Assembly (NCBI RefSeq): GCF_049846925.1
Contig: NZ_JBNCMT010000013.1
Location: 61,840-125,839 of the forward strand
Source of the DNA: Brevibacillus_H sp049846925
GTDB taxonomy: Bacteria; Bacillota; Bacilli; Brevibacillales; Brevibacillaceae
Length of the DNA: 64,000 bases
Direction: 5' to 3'
A program made the position numbers and the translations under genes. Below are positions 7,991 to 15,753 of the stretch, one piece after another (the first letter of the stretch is position 1; each line of letters opens with the position of its first letter). Below the pieces are notes generated by a model. It was not told where the DNA came from and did no database searches. It saw only the letters and a list, made by a program, of their open reading frames with translations.

Positions 7991-8821
7991 CTAGCTTGCT
8001 TTCTTCATATTTTTTATTTTTGATACAAACTTGGTAACAAAACCTAATAATAACATATACGTGGTTAGCCGTTCGAACTCCTGCATATTTTCTGGAGTAA
8101 ATATATCATTTTTATATATAGCAACTGCAAATCCTAGCCTGAATTTGCCAAAGTTCTTTACGATAGAAAACTGTTCAATGTTTGAGTTTGGAAATCGTTC
8201 CTTAATATGTTTATCGGCTATTCTACTATCATCTTGAAGCATAGATGACAGTAAGAGAGTATTTACTGTATCTAAATCTTTGAATTCTGTTAGGTAAATA
8301 TACTCAAACTGCTTCTCATTTTGCGTTGGAACAATCCAATAACAGCAGAGCTCGTCAGGATTTAAGCCAAAGATAGACTTTACTTCCATCTCAAAAGCTT
8401 TCATAAATGCTACTACATTTGCATTTATTATTACTGTTCGTTGACCACTGCCGTCCAAACTGTTAATTGCATTGGCTAATTCCTTCTCGCAGTATTTCAC
8501 ATCCATTTGAAACTCGATATTGTTCCCTTTTATCTTGTTAACGACAAACAAGACGATCAGAACAAGCCCTGCAAGAATTGATGAGTAAAAGATAAACAAA
8601 CCCAATGTGGAAACTAACGATGCTAATTTATTTCCTTCTTTTGGTGATCCTACTATTGATAGCCATTCAATCGGCTTATACATCCATTTATGTATATCAA
8701 CTATTAAATCTGGCAATAGACCCTTAAGAGTTTCGAACGCTAACCATAAGAACAAAATGAATAGGATGCCAAGAAATGAAAGAATAGATTTGTATTTATT
8801 CTGCAATAGTTTCTCAAGCAC
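7991..8821 (-). CDS. Two-helix membrane protein with soluble C-terminal domain, unknown function
   Basis: The open frame reaches up to 8887 (TTG) without a ribosome binding site, whereas a GTG at 8821 has AAAGGGG eight bases upstream. That start gives 276 residues. There are two hydrophobic segments, at about residues 12-30 and 66-95, then a soluble domain of about 170 residues. That domain has alternating beta/alpha texture (RTVIINANVVAFMKAFE, then LCCYWIVPT, YLTEFKDLDTVN and FGKFRLGFAVAIYKND), reminiscent of GAF/PAS-like sensor folds but not assignable by eye. It is co-transcribed with the 59-residue gene. The AT-rich composition suggests an accessory locus. Confidence 0.65.
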   Translation of the reverse strand: MLEKLLQNKYKSILSFLGILFILFLWLAFETLKGLLPDLIVDIHKWMYKPIEWLSIVGSPKEGNKLASLVSTLGLFIFYSSILAGLVLIVLFVVNKIKGNNIEFQMDVKYCEKELANAINSLDGSGQRTVIINANVVAFMKAFEMEVKSIFGLNPDELCCYWIVPTQNEKQFEYIYLTEFKDLDTVNTLLLSSMLQDDSRIADKHIKERFPNSNIEQFSIVKNFGKFRLGFAVAIYKNDIFTPENMQEFERLTTYMLLLGFVTKFVSKIKNMKKAS

Positions 8822-9225
8822 CTGAAAATCCCCTTTCGAGAAACGGAAAATTTTTATTAGTTTAACAAATATTTCCAAATCAAACAATGAGAAAAAAATA
8901 CTACCTAGACTTAGGTAGTATTTTCGTTGTCTCTATAATGACAGAATTAATTTTTTGGTTGCCTACGATTTGTGTTGTCTTTTTTACCATCTTACTGCAT
9001 TCTTCAATCTTCTTTAGTGGCTTAAATATTTGTACTCGCCCCCTATCCAGTGTTGCTTATCCATAGTTTCTACTCCTTACTCTTATAGCCTTTTTTTACA
9101 GTGCCTAAACAAAAGTTACACCCTAGGTATAAAAGCATACTTTTTAACTTATTTCGATTGAATCCTTTTTAGACCATTCGATAGGGGGACTTATTTTTCA
9201 TTAATTTGAAATCGGTTGGTTCAAT
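8822..9225. other. Intergenic stretch with an isolated terminator, no supported gene
   Basis: About 400 AT-rich bases. A perfect 11-base hairpin (8893-8924) with flanking A and T runs separates the unknown membrane-protein gene from whatever was transcribed upstream. On the minus strand there are short frames (MDKQHWIGGEYKYLSH from about 9064, and MVKKTTQIVGNQKIN further down) in two different frames. They look like the debris of one small gene with a frameshift. Neither has enough support to call. Confidence 0.4.
8893..8924 (-). terminator. Palindromic terminator upstream of the unknown membrane gene
   Basis: AATACTACCTA and TAGGTAGTATT form a perfect stem with a 4-base loop, flanked by A7 and T4, so it could work in either direction. 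On the minus strand it precedes the unknown membrane-protein gene and would insulate it from upstream transcription. Confidence 0.65.
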
Positions 9226-9687
9226 TTACTTTTTCAAAGCTGGCTTGTAGTTTCCTGGTATTGCATTGGATGAAATAGCAAGGCGGTTCCAGCTATTGAT
9301 GGCAATGATCGCCATAAGTAAATCAATGAACTCTTTCTCACTAAACTGCTCACGAACTTTCTGGTATAGTTCATCAGAAACGCCATTGGTTGAGATCAGC
9401 GTAACGGCTTCAGCCATCTCCAAGGCGGCACGTTCCTGATCAGTATAGAAAGGGGATTCTCTCCATGCAGGCAAGCAGTAGATTCTCTGTTCGGTTTCAC
9501 CATGTGCTCTGGTATCGATCGTGTGCATATCAAGGCAATAGGCGCACCCGTTGATCTGGGAAACACGAATCTTCACCAATTCAATCATCTTGTAATCCAG
9601 ACCTGTTTTTCTCACATATTCTTCGACTCCCAATAAAGCCTTGAATGCTTCTGGTGCCACTGCTGTGTAATTTACTCGTTGTTTCAT
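9226..9687 (-). CDS. AhpD-like carboxymuconolactone decarboxylase-family protein
   Basis: 153 residues. The AhpD core motif CAYCLDMHT has C48, C51 and H55 in the CxxCxxxH arrangement that gives peroxidase or thiol-disulfide activity in AhpD. The start is the ATG at 9687, with GGAGGAGAT just upstream; an in-frame ATG at 9711 lacks such a site. It lies downstream of an ECF41 sigma factor on the same strand. Family knowledge: ECF41 sigma factors are typically next to a carboxymuconolactone decarboxylase, oxidoreductase or epimerase gene that they transcribe. The physiological substrate is unknown. Confidence 0.9.
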   Translation of the reverse strand: MKQRVNYTAVAPEAFKALLGVEEYVRKTGLDYKMIELVKIRVSQINGCAYCLDMHTIDTRAHGETEQRIYCLPAWRESPFYTDQERAALEMAEAVTLISTNGVSDELYQKVREQFSEKEFIDLLMAIIAINSWNRLAISSNAIPGNYKPALKK

Positions 9688-9727
9688 CAAAATCTCCTCC
9701 ACCTTTTTCATTTGGTTACACCCTTAA

Positions 9728-9754
9728 GACAAGGAAGGAGAGTAGTTTGTGACA
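9728..9754 (-). promoter_or_regulatory. ECF41-type promoter of the ahpD-like gene
   Basis: On the minus strand TGTCACA (9754-9748) is followed after exactly 16 bases by TGTC (9731-9728). The published ECF41 promoter consensus is TGTCACA-N16-CGTC, so the -35 is perfect and the -10 differs in one base. It lies about 40 bases before the ahpD-like start, between it and the sigma factor gene. Confidence 0.7.
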
Positions 9755-9769
9755 AAACCGAAGAAAAAA

Positions 9770-10639
9770 TTAAAAAGAAATATGTTTCAGCTTGTCAGGA
9801 TTGGTCACTGCGTAGATGCGATGCACCTGATCAGAATTAGGATGGAATTCGAAACAGATCGTCATGGCCAGACGTCCGTCACGAATGACCAGAATTCCCG
9901 GCGCTCCATTAATGATGACCTGCTTCAGTTCACCAGACAGTGAGCCTTTTTTGGATATGCCTTGCCAGAATGCCATGATGCGCTTGTTGCCATAGATCGG
10001 TCGAAGAGCAGAACGAACTTTTCCGCCGCCATCTGATAACAGAATGGCATTATCGGTCAGTACACGAAGGAAAGCATCGAAGTTTCCTGTTCTGGTGGCT
10101 TTTATAAAGTTTGTCACCAACTGTGTAGCATATTCACTTCGGGAGGGAGTAACCGGTGACTCATGCTGAAGTTTTTTCTTTACTCTGCTGTAAATTTGAC
10201 GGCAGTTGCTCTCGGTTTTCTCAACTACTTCGGCTATTGTCCCATAATCGTAATCCAATGCTTCTTTTAAAATAAATACGGCCCGTTCAATCGGAGTGAG
10301 CTGCTCCAAGAGCAAAAGGAAAGCGTAAGAGACTGTCTCATCTTTCACTATTTGCTCTAACGGGTTGCCGCCTGAGAACTGCACTTCTGGCTCCGGCAGC
10401 CATGGCCCTGTGTACAGCTCTCTTTTCATGCGAGAGGATTTCAGGAGATTCAAACAGCGGTTTGTCATCATTTTCGTCAGGTATGCTTTCATATTCTCCA
10501 CTTTTTCCAGATCGATCTGATTTAAATGGAGAAAAACATCTTGCACCGTGTCCTCAGCATCAGAAACAGAACCTAGCATGCGATACCCGATAGAGTAGAG
10601 AAGTGGCTTGTAACTGCGGTACAGATTATCTATATTCAA
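9770..10639 (-). CDS. ECF41-family RNA polymerase sigma factor with SnoaL-like C-terminal domain
   Basis: 289 residues: sigma region 2 at about 8-72, region 4 at about 105-157, then a SnoaL/NTF2-like extension to the end. The three ECF41 hallmarks are all present: WLPEP at 80-84 in the linker, DGGGK at 203-207 and NPDKL at 280-284. In this group no anti-sigma factor is used; the C-terminal extension itself controls activity. The start is a TTG at 10639 with GAGAGGGGATC upstream. No second TGTCACA promoter was noticed in front of this gene, so autoregulation is not evident. Confidence 0.93.
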   Translation of the reverse strand: MNIDNLYRSYKPLLYSIGYRMLGSVSDAEDTVQDVFLHLNQIDLEKVENMKAYLTKMMTNRCLNLLKSSRMKRELYTGPWLPEPEVQFSGGNPLEQIVKDETVSYAFLLLLEQLTPIERAVFILKEALDYDYGTIAEVVEKTESNCRQIYSRVKKKLQHESPVTPSRSEYATQLVTNFIKATRTGNFDAFLRVLTDNAILLSDGGGKVRSALRPIYGNKRIMAFWQGISKKGSLSGELKQVIINGAPGILVIRDGRLAMTICFEFHPNSDQVHRIYAVTNPDKLKHISF

Positions 10640-10755
10640 CGTGGTGATCCCCTCTCAAATAGAAACGGTATTAGATACATACTCCCTTATAATAGTTGGT
10701 AATACTTTGGTAGTGAAGAGGATTTCTCGTTGGTAAATAATTTTAAAAACAGGTG

Positions 10756-10784
10756 TTGCATACTCACGGGGGGTATGGTATTAT
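10756..10784 (+). promoter_or_regulatory. csoR promoter with CsoR-type operator
   Basis: TTGCAT (10756-10761) and TATTAT (10779-10784) are spaced by 17 bases. The spacer holds the pseudo-palindrome CATAC-N8-GGTAT followed by GGTA (10759-10780) with a G-rich centre, as in known CsoR operators. Copper-free CsoR bound here would block the promoter and repress its own gene. Confidence 0.75.
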
Positions 10785-10808
10785 CGAGATGTAAGGAGGT
10801 TGAACAAA

Positions 10809-11153
10809 ATGGAAACCCCAAAACAAACAGATAAAATCCAGGATACTTGTCATGACGATAGTTGTCATACAGGAGAGCGTAAGAGCCACCATTCCGATAA
10901 ATTAAAAGGAAACCTGACGACTCGTTTGAACCGAATTGAAGGGCAAATTCGTGGAGTCAAAGGTATGATTGAGAAAGATGTCTACTGTGATGATATCTTG
11001 AATCAGATTGCGGCAATCCAGTCTGCTCTCAATTCTGTAGGAAAGCTCCTGCTGGAGAGCCATATGAAAAGCTGCGTAATTGAACGCATTCAGGCTGGAG
11101 ATAATGAAGTTCTGGATGAACTGTTAACTACTATGAACAAACTGATCAAGTAA
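10809..11153 (+). CDS. csoR: Copper-sensing transcriptional repressor CsoR
   Basis: 114 residues, DUF156/CsoR fold. The copper ligands C60, H85 and C89 have the same 25- and 4-residue spacing as C36-H61-C65 of Mycobacterium CsoR, in the motifs DVYCDDIL and LLLESHMKSCV. The extra N-terminal tail (about 30 residues) has CHDDSCH and more histidines, which could add metal binding. The ATG at 10809 is eight bases after AGGAGGT; the TTG at 10800 overlaps that site and is rejected. It is followed by copA and copZ, which it should derepress when Cu(I) binds. Confidence 0.93.
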   Translation: METPKQTDKIQDTCHDDSCHTGERKSHHSDKLKGNLTTRLNRIEGQIRGVKGMIEKDVYCDDILNQIAAIQSALNSVGKLLLESHMKSCVIERIQAGDNEVLDELLTTMNKLIK

Positions 11154-11169
11154 GGATTATTGAGAAAAA

Positions 11170-11195
11170 CCAAAAGAGAAGTCCTTTCTCTTTTG
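11170..11195 (+). terminator. Hairpin between csoR and copA
   Basis: CAAAAGAGAA and TTTCTCTTTTG form a stem with a small loop, followed by only a short T-containing run. It could partially terminate csoR transcripts so that copA depends on its own promoter downstream. Confidence 0.45.
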
Positions 11196-11202
11196 TCTAA
11201 AG

Positions 11203-11224
11203 CATACGGTACGTAGGTATAGTA
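11203..11224 (+). promoter_or_regulatory. Second CsoR-type operator, in front of copA
   Basis: CATAC-N8-GGTAT-A-GTA (11203-11224) matches the csoR operator base for base in its conserved arms and spacing. TTGTCT (11193-11198) and TATAGT (11218-11223), 19 bases apart, could serve as -35 and -10, with the operator overlapping the -10. The ATG of copA is 22 bases downstream of the site. Confidence 0.65.
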
Positions 11225-11245
11225 AAGAAGAGGTGTGGATAAAAG

Positions 11246-13654
11246 ATGAGTACACAGAATGCCAATTTACAGATAACTGGGATGACATGTGCAGCTTGCG
11301 CAAACCGAATCGAAAAGGGATTAAAGAAGATGGAGGGTGTCTCCGAGGCGAATGTGAACTTCGCTTTGGAGAAAGCAAGTGTTACCTTCGACCCTTCTCT
11401 CATTCAGGTAGCCGATATTGAGAAGAAAGTGGAAGCACTGGGATACGGTACGGTTAGCGAAAAGGTGGAGCTTGCGATCTCAGGGATGACCTGCGCCGCT
11501 TGTGCAAACCGCATCGAGAAAGGCCTGAACAAACTACCTGGGGTAAAGAAAGCAACAGTCAACTTCGCCTTGGAAACAGCAACTGTCGAGTATTCACCTG
11601 GTGAGGTGAACATCAGTGATATGTCCCGCAAAGTGGAACAACTCGGCTATCAGGCACATTTGAAGGAAGAGGAAAAAGAAAGCGGAGTCGATCACAGACA
11701 GCTTGAGATTACCAGACAGAAGCGTAAATTCGTGATATCTGCCATTCTCTCGTTCCCGCTCTTGTGGGCGATGGTCTCACACTTCAAGTTCACCTCATTT
11801 ATCTGGCTGCCTGAAATTTTTATGAATCCCTGGTTCCAGCTTGCCTTGGCAACTCCGGTACAGTTCATTATTGGCGGACAGTTTTACGTAGGAGCGTATA
11901 AAGCTCTTCGCAACAAAAGTGCCAACATGGATGTACTCGTTGCACTCGGTACGTCAGCAGCCTATTTCTACAGTGTTTATTTGACCGTGCAAAGTATCGG
12001 CAACAGCCATCATATGGTGGAGATGTATTATGAAACAAGTGCCGTGCTTATTACCTTGATCATTTTGGGTAAATTGTTTGAAGCCTTGGCGAAAGGCAGA
12101 ACATCGGAAGCAATCAAAAAGCTGATGGGACTTCAAGCCAAGACTGCGATTGTCATTCGTGCAGGTGAAGAGATCACCATTCCTGTTGAAGAGGTATTGG
12201 TAGGCGATATTGTCATCGTTCGTCCCGGTGAGAAAATTCCCGTTGACGGGCAAGTAGTCGAAGGGCGTTCTGCCGTAGATGAATCCATGCTGACAGGGGA
12301 AAGTATCCCGGTGGATAAGGCTGTAGGTGACAATGTTATCGGTTCTACGATCAATAAAAATGGTGTATTAAACATAAAGGCAACCAAAGTTGGCAAAGAA
12401 ACAGCGCTAGCCCAGATCATTAAAGTAGTGGAAGAAGCCCAAGGCTCCAAAGCAGAAATTCAGCGTGTAGCTGACGTGATCTCCGGTATTTTTGTTCCGA
12501 TTGTCGTTGGAATTGCGGTTGTTACTTTCTTTATCTGGTATCTGTGGGTAAGCCCTGGTGATTTCGCTAATGCTCTTGAAAAATTGATTGCTGTACTCGT
12601 AATTGCCTGCCCTTGTGCCTTAGGATTGGCAACACCAACCTCCATTATGGCGGGTTCTGGTCGAGCAGCTGAGCTGGGCATCTTGTTTAAAGGCGGAGAG
12701 CATCTCGAAGCGACACACAAAATCAACACGATTTTGCTTGATAAAACAGGTACAATTACCAAAGGAAAACCTGAGTTAACCGATGTCATTGTTGATCAGG
12801 GTGATGAGACACTGTTCATGCAGCTTGTTGGTGCTACCGAGAAAAATTCAGAGCATCCGTTAGCAGAAGCAATTGTAGCTGGTATCGCAGCAAAAAGCAT
12901 CACGTTCCCGCAAACTACTGAATTCGAAGCCATTCCTGGATTTGGTGTTCGTGCCATCGTAGACGGCAAGGAAGTATTGATTGGAACTCGCAAGTTGATG
13001 GCCCGCTATGAAATCGATGCAACGAAGTCTTTTGATCACATGAGTGAGATGGAGACGCAAGGGAAGACAGCAATGCTGGTAGCCATTGACCGAGTTTACT
13101 CTGGAATGGTTGCCGTCGCTGATACAATCAAGGAATCTTCACAGGAAGCAGTTGCCCGCTTGAAACAAATGGGTATTCAAGTGGTGATGATTACAGGTGA
13201 CAATGAAAGAACAGCACAGGCAATCGCCAAAACAGTAGGAATCGATACTGTACGGGCAGAAGTCCTTCCAGAAGGCAAAGCAGAAGAAGTGAAGAAGTTC
13301 CAGGCAGAAGGCAAGATTGTCGCCATGGTTGGGGATGGTATCAATGATGCTCCTGCATTGGCGACAGCAGATATCGGTATTGCGATTGGCACAGGTACTG
13401 ATGTTGCAATGGAAGCGGCAGATGTTACACTGATGCGTGGAGACTTAAATAGCATTCCTGATGCGATCTTCATGAGTCGAAAAACAATGAGCAATATCAA
13501 ACAAAACCTGTTCTGGGCACTTGCCTACAATGCCTTGGGAATTCCGATTGCAGCAATGGGCTTCCTGGCACCATGGGTTGCAGGCGCAGCAATGGCACTC
13601 AGCTCCGTATCTGTAGTAATGAATGCACTGAGATTGCAACGAGTGAAGCTCTAA
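11246..13654 (+). CDS. copA: Copper-exporting P1B-type ATPase CopA
   Basis: 802 residues, standard length. Two N-terminal heavy-metal domains have GMTCAAC at residues 12-18 and 80-86. Eight membrane helices follow. The intramembrane CPC is at 455-457, the phosphorylated aspartate D499 in DKTGT, and TGES and GDGINDAP motifs are present. It pumps Cu(I) out of the cytoplasm at the expense of ATP. It lies between csoR and copZ in one operon, with an additional operator just upstream. The two metal-binding domains are clearly related, as is usual for Bacillus CopA. Confidence 0.97.
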   Translation: MSTQNANLQITGMTCAACANRIEKGLKKMEGVSEANVNFALEKASVTFDPSLIQVADIEKKVEALGYGTVSEKVELAISGMTCAACANRIEKGLNKLPGVKKATVNFALETATVEYSPGEVNISDMSRKVEQLGYQAHLKEEEKESGVDHRQLEITRQKRKFVISAILSFPLLWAMVSHFKFTSFIWLPEIFMNPWFQLALATPVQFIIGGQFYVGAYKALRNKSANMDVLVALGTSAAYFYSVYLTVQSIGNSHHMVEMYYETSAVLITLIILGKLFEALAKGRTSEAIKKLMGLQAKTAIVIRAGEEITIPVEEVLVGDIVIVRPGEKIPVDGQVVEGRSAVDESMLTGESIPVDKAVGDNVIGSTINKNGVLNIKATKVGKETALAQIIKVVEEAQGSKAEIQRVADVISGIFVPIVVGIAVVTFFIWYLWVSPGDFANALEKLIAVLVIACPCALGLATPTSIMAGSGRAAELGILFKGGEHLEATHKINTILLDKTGTITKGKPELTDVIVDQGDETLFMQLVGATEKNSEHPLAEAIVAGIAAKSITFPQTTEFEAIPGFGVRAIVDGKEVLIGTRKLMARYEIDATKSFDHMSEMETQGKTAMLVAIDRVYSGMVAVADTIKESSQEAVARLKQMGIQVVMITGDNERTAQAIAKTVGIDTVRAEVLPEGKAEEVKKFQAEGKIVAMVGDGINDAPALATADIGIAIGTGTDVAMEAADVTLMRGDLNSIPDAIFMSRKTMSNIKQNLFWALAYNALGIPIAAMGFLAPWVAGAAMALSSVSVVMNALRLQRVKL

Positions 13655-13727
13655 GATTTGTAGAACACTGAATCTATTCGGCAACTCAAAATATAAATAT
13701 AGATAATCTAACTGAGGAGGCTTTACC

Positions 13728-13928
13728 ATGCAAAATGTAGTATTGAAAGTAGAAGGAATGTCTTGCGGTCATTGTGTGAATTCTGTTGAGGGTGCCTTGA
13801 AGGAAATTGGCGCCACAGGGAAAGTGGATCTTGCCAAAAAATCAGTAAGTATCGAGTTCGACGAATCAAAGCTATCTCTTGAGAAAATCAAGGAAGCAAT
13901 TGAAGATCAGGGATACGATGTAGTTTAA
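13728..13928 (+). CDS. copZ: Copper chaperone CopZ
   Basis: 66-residue single heavy-metal-associated domain with MSCGHC, cysteines at 13 and 16. It carries Cu(I) to CopA in the cytoplasm. GAGGAGG precedes the ATG. It lies 73 bases after copA without a promoter or terminator between, and a hairpin follows, so it closes the copper operon. Confidence 0.95.
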   Translation: MQNVVLKVEGMSCGHCVNSVEGALKEIGATGKVDLAKKSVSIEFDESKLSLEKIKEAIEDQGYDVV

Positions 13929-13944
13929 TAAGAGTAGCAAAAAT

Positions 13945-13984
13945 CAAACCCTATGTTTGTAAAAGCATAGGGTTTGCTATCTTT
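13945..13984 (+). terminator. Terminator after copZ
   Basis: CAAACCCTATG pairs with CATAGGGTTTG, followed by a weak T-rich tail. It ends the csoR-copA-copZ transcript. Confidence 0.7.
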
Positions 13985-14022
13985 ATGGGAATGTTGAAAC
14001 TTTCTACTAAAGGGAGAAAGCG

Positions 14023-14661
14023 ATGAAAAAGTGGGGTTCGATCCTGTTATACCTGGTGCTCTTAGGTATCGTTTTGCTATATAAAGATGAATTGTTGGCA
14101 TGGGCCCAAAACGGGGATCCGACACAAATTCCTCTCATGATCCTGTTCGCTACGCTGGCTGGTCTGTTTCCTGTCATCCCTTATGGCATCATCGCTGGAA
14201 TCATGGGGGCCAAATACGGTCTGGTATGGGGCGGATTGATTAATGTTACTGGCTCGACACTGGCTGCTTTGGTGATGTATCTGGTGGTACGGTATGTTTT
14301 TTATCAGGCTGGAAGAGAGTTTCTGAAAAAATCAAGCAAGCTGGAAAAATTCAACAAGATGGTCGAACAGAATGCGTTTCTGGCAATTCTCATTGCTCGC
14401 ATGATTCCCATCGTTCCGGCACCGGTGGTCAATATTTATTCAGCCATAGCGGGAATTTCCTTTGGCGTGTTTACCATTGCTACCGTAATCGGCAAAATAC
14501 CAGTTATGCTTGTATTTGCCATCATGGGTGATCAAATCTTCACGAATCCCCGCAACATGATTTTCACGATTGTTGTGTACAGCTTGTTTCTGGCAGTTGT
14601 CACTGTTTGCTACCGATTCTGGATGAAACGAAAGAAGGGTGAAGCATATGCTCGCAGTTAG
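14023..14661 (+). CDS. TVP38/TMEM64 (VTT-domain) membrane protein
   Basis: 212 residues with about five membrane helices and the VTT/SNARE-associated core: GLFPVIPYGIIAGIMGAKYG near residues 48-67 and ILIARMIPIVPAPVVNIYSA near 124-143. Relatives are DedA-like membrane proteins thought to move lipids or other polar substrates. A GGGAGAAAG ribosome binding site lies before the ATG. The next gene starts inside its 3' end, so they are coupled. Nothing in the sequence ties it to copper except position. Confidence 0.85.
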   Translation: MKKWGSILLYLVLLGIVLLYKDELLAWAQNGDPTQIPLMILFATLAGLFPVIPYGIIAGIMGAKYGLVWGGLINVTGSTLAALVMYLVVRYVFYQAGREFLKKSSKLEKFNKMVEQNAFLAILIARMIPIVPAPVVNIYSAIAGISFGVFTIATVIGKIPVMLVFAIMGDQIFTNPRNMIFTIVVYSLFLAVVTVCYRFWMKRKKGEAYARS

Positions 14662-15085
14662 TGCATGTCTGGCAGGTTTTCCATGCCGATACGATCATAA
14701 ATCATGTACAGAGGTTGAAATAGCACAGATCGTTCAAACTTCACAGGCAATCCCGCTTTGTCCTGAACAATTGGCTGGGCTGCCCACACCTCGCGATCCT
14801 GCTGAAATCGTCGGGGGAGACGGATTTGACGTGCTCGAAAAGCGGGCAAAAGTGATCGACAGTGAGGGGCACGATGTAACGGAGATCTATGTGAAAGGTG
14901 CTTATGAGGCACTAGCCTTCTGTCAGGAAAGAGGGATCACTTCTGTTGTTCTCAAGGATGGCAGCCCGACTTGTGGCAGTCAGCAAATTTATGACGGAAC
15001 GTTTAGCGGCAGAAAAATACCTGGAGCTGGAGTGGCGACAGCTTTATTGGTCCAAAATGGGATACAAGTAAACGGGAAAGGCTGA
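14648..15085 (+). CDS. DUF523 (TudS-like) family protein
   Basis: 145 residues. The DUF523 signature is visible: VSACLAGFPCRYD at the N-terminus (C8 and C13 of this start), CPEQLAGLPTPRDPAEI near 38-52 and KDGSPTCGSQQIYDGTF near 99-115. In TudS of this family three such cysteines hold a [4Fe-4S] cluster that removes sulfur from thiouracil; the same role here is inference. The ATG at 14648 has AAGGGTG upstream and overlaps the VTT gene by 14 bases; a GTG at 14639 overlaps that site. Confidence 0.85.
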   Translation: MLAVSACLAGFPCRYDHKSCTEVEIAQIVQTSQAIPLCPEQLAGLPTPRDPAEIVGGDGFDVLEKRAKVIDSEGHDVTEIYVKGAYEALAFCQERGITSVVLKDGSPTCGSQQIYDGTFSGRKIPGAGVATALLVQNGIQVNGKG

Positions 15086-15163
15086 TCTATCGTTTCTGTT
15101 AGCCTAACGATTCGTAATACCACGTATGGTAACCGACCAGAAGATGATGAGAGGTGATGAATC

Positions 15164-15469
15164 ATGAAAGTACACGATTGTCCTACTTGTAATACCTACA
15201 GTGGAGAATGTATGATTGTCGTCCAGAATGCTCCAGATCATTCGGAAGAGATATTAAAGTGCAGTATTTGTTCCTGGAGCGGAAAGTGGTCGGACATGAA
15301 AGTGCGGGAGAAGAAAGAGCCGGAGATTCCAGGAGGCATACCGATCCCAGGTGTCGAACCGATTATTGACTACTATGTACTTCATTCAGATCAAATGAGA
15401 ATTACATATACGGGAGGTTGTTGCCCTCATTGTGGGGGGAGTGACCCATTATGCTGGTGCATGATGTGA
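15164..15469 (+). CDS. Small double-zinc-ribbon-like protein, unknown function
   Basis: 101 residues with three paired-cysteine sites: CPTC near residue 6, CSIC near 42, and CCPHCGG with CWC at the end. The first two pairs could bind one zinc and the last group another. No signal peptide or membrane helix. AGAGGTGATG precedes the ATG. It follows the DUF523 gene by 78 bases without a terminator. I do not recognise a named family. Confidence 0.65.
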   Translation: MKVHDCPTCNTYSGECMIVVQNAPDHSEEILKCSICSWSGKWSDMKVREKKEPEIPGGIPIPGVEPIIDYYVLHSDQMRITYTGGCCPHCGGSDPLCWCMM

Positions 15470-15550
15470 CGATCGTATTCTATGAGCCTCTTGATCAATT
15501 ATTTATGTTCATTGAAAAATCCTTTGAAAAAATGAAAACAAAAGACTTTA

Positions 15551-15572
15551 CATAGGGTATGGGGGTATAGTA
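15551..15572 (+). promoter_or_regulatory. CsoR-like operator, distal site upstream of the MFS gene
   Basis: CATAG-N8-GGTAT-A-GTA has the same layout as the csoR and copA operators, with one arm mismatch (G for C) and a G-rich centre. It lies about 180 bases before the exporter start. Confidence 0.55.
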
Positions 15573-15595
15573 TTCTTGACTCAAGAAAGATATCA

Positions 15596-15618
15596 AGGTT
15601 ACCGATATGAGGTGACCT
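15596..15618 (+). promoter_or_regulatory. Inverted repeat, possible second operator
   Basis: AGGTTACC-N7-GGTGACCT, 7 of 8 arm bases complementary. It lies between the two CsoR-like sites. The spacing suits a dimeric regulator such as a MarR or TetR type, but no candidate regulator is adjacent. Confidence 0.4.
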
Positions 15619-15635
15619 AAATTTTCGGATTAAAA

Positions 15636-15657
15636 TATACTATAGACAGGTATGGTA
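15636..15657 (+). promoter_or_regulatory. CsoR-like operator, proximal site upstream of the MFS gene
   Basis: TATAC-N8-GGTAT-G-GTA, identical in layout to the csoR operator, with one arm mismatch (T for C) and an AT-richer centre. It is exactly 85 bases from the distal site. Confidence 0.55.
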
Positions 15658-15753
15658 TATAAGAGGTTATTTACATAATCATAGTGAAAATGTAAAATAA
15701 CTCCAAACGGCCAATAAAAAATATTTGATAGCTTACATAAGGAGGAATTGATC

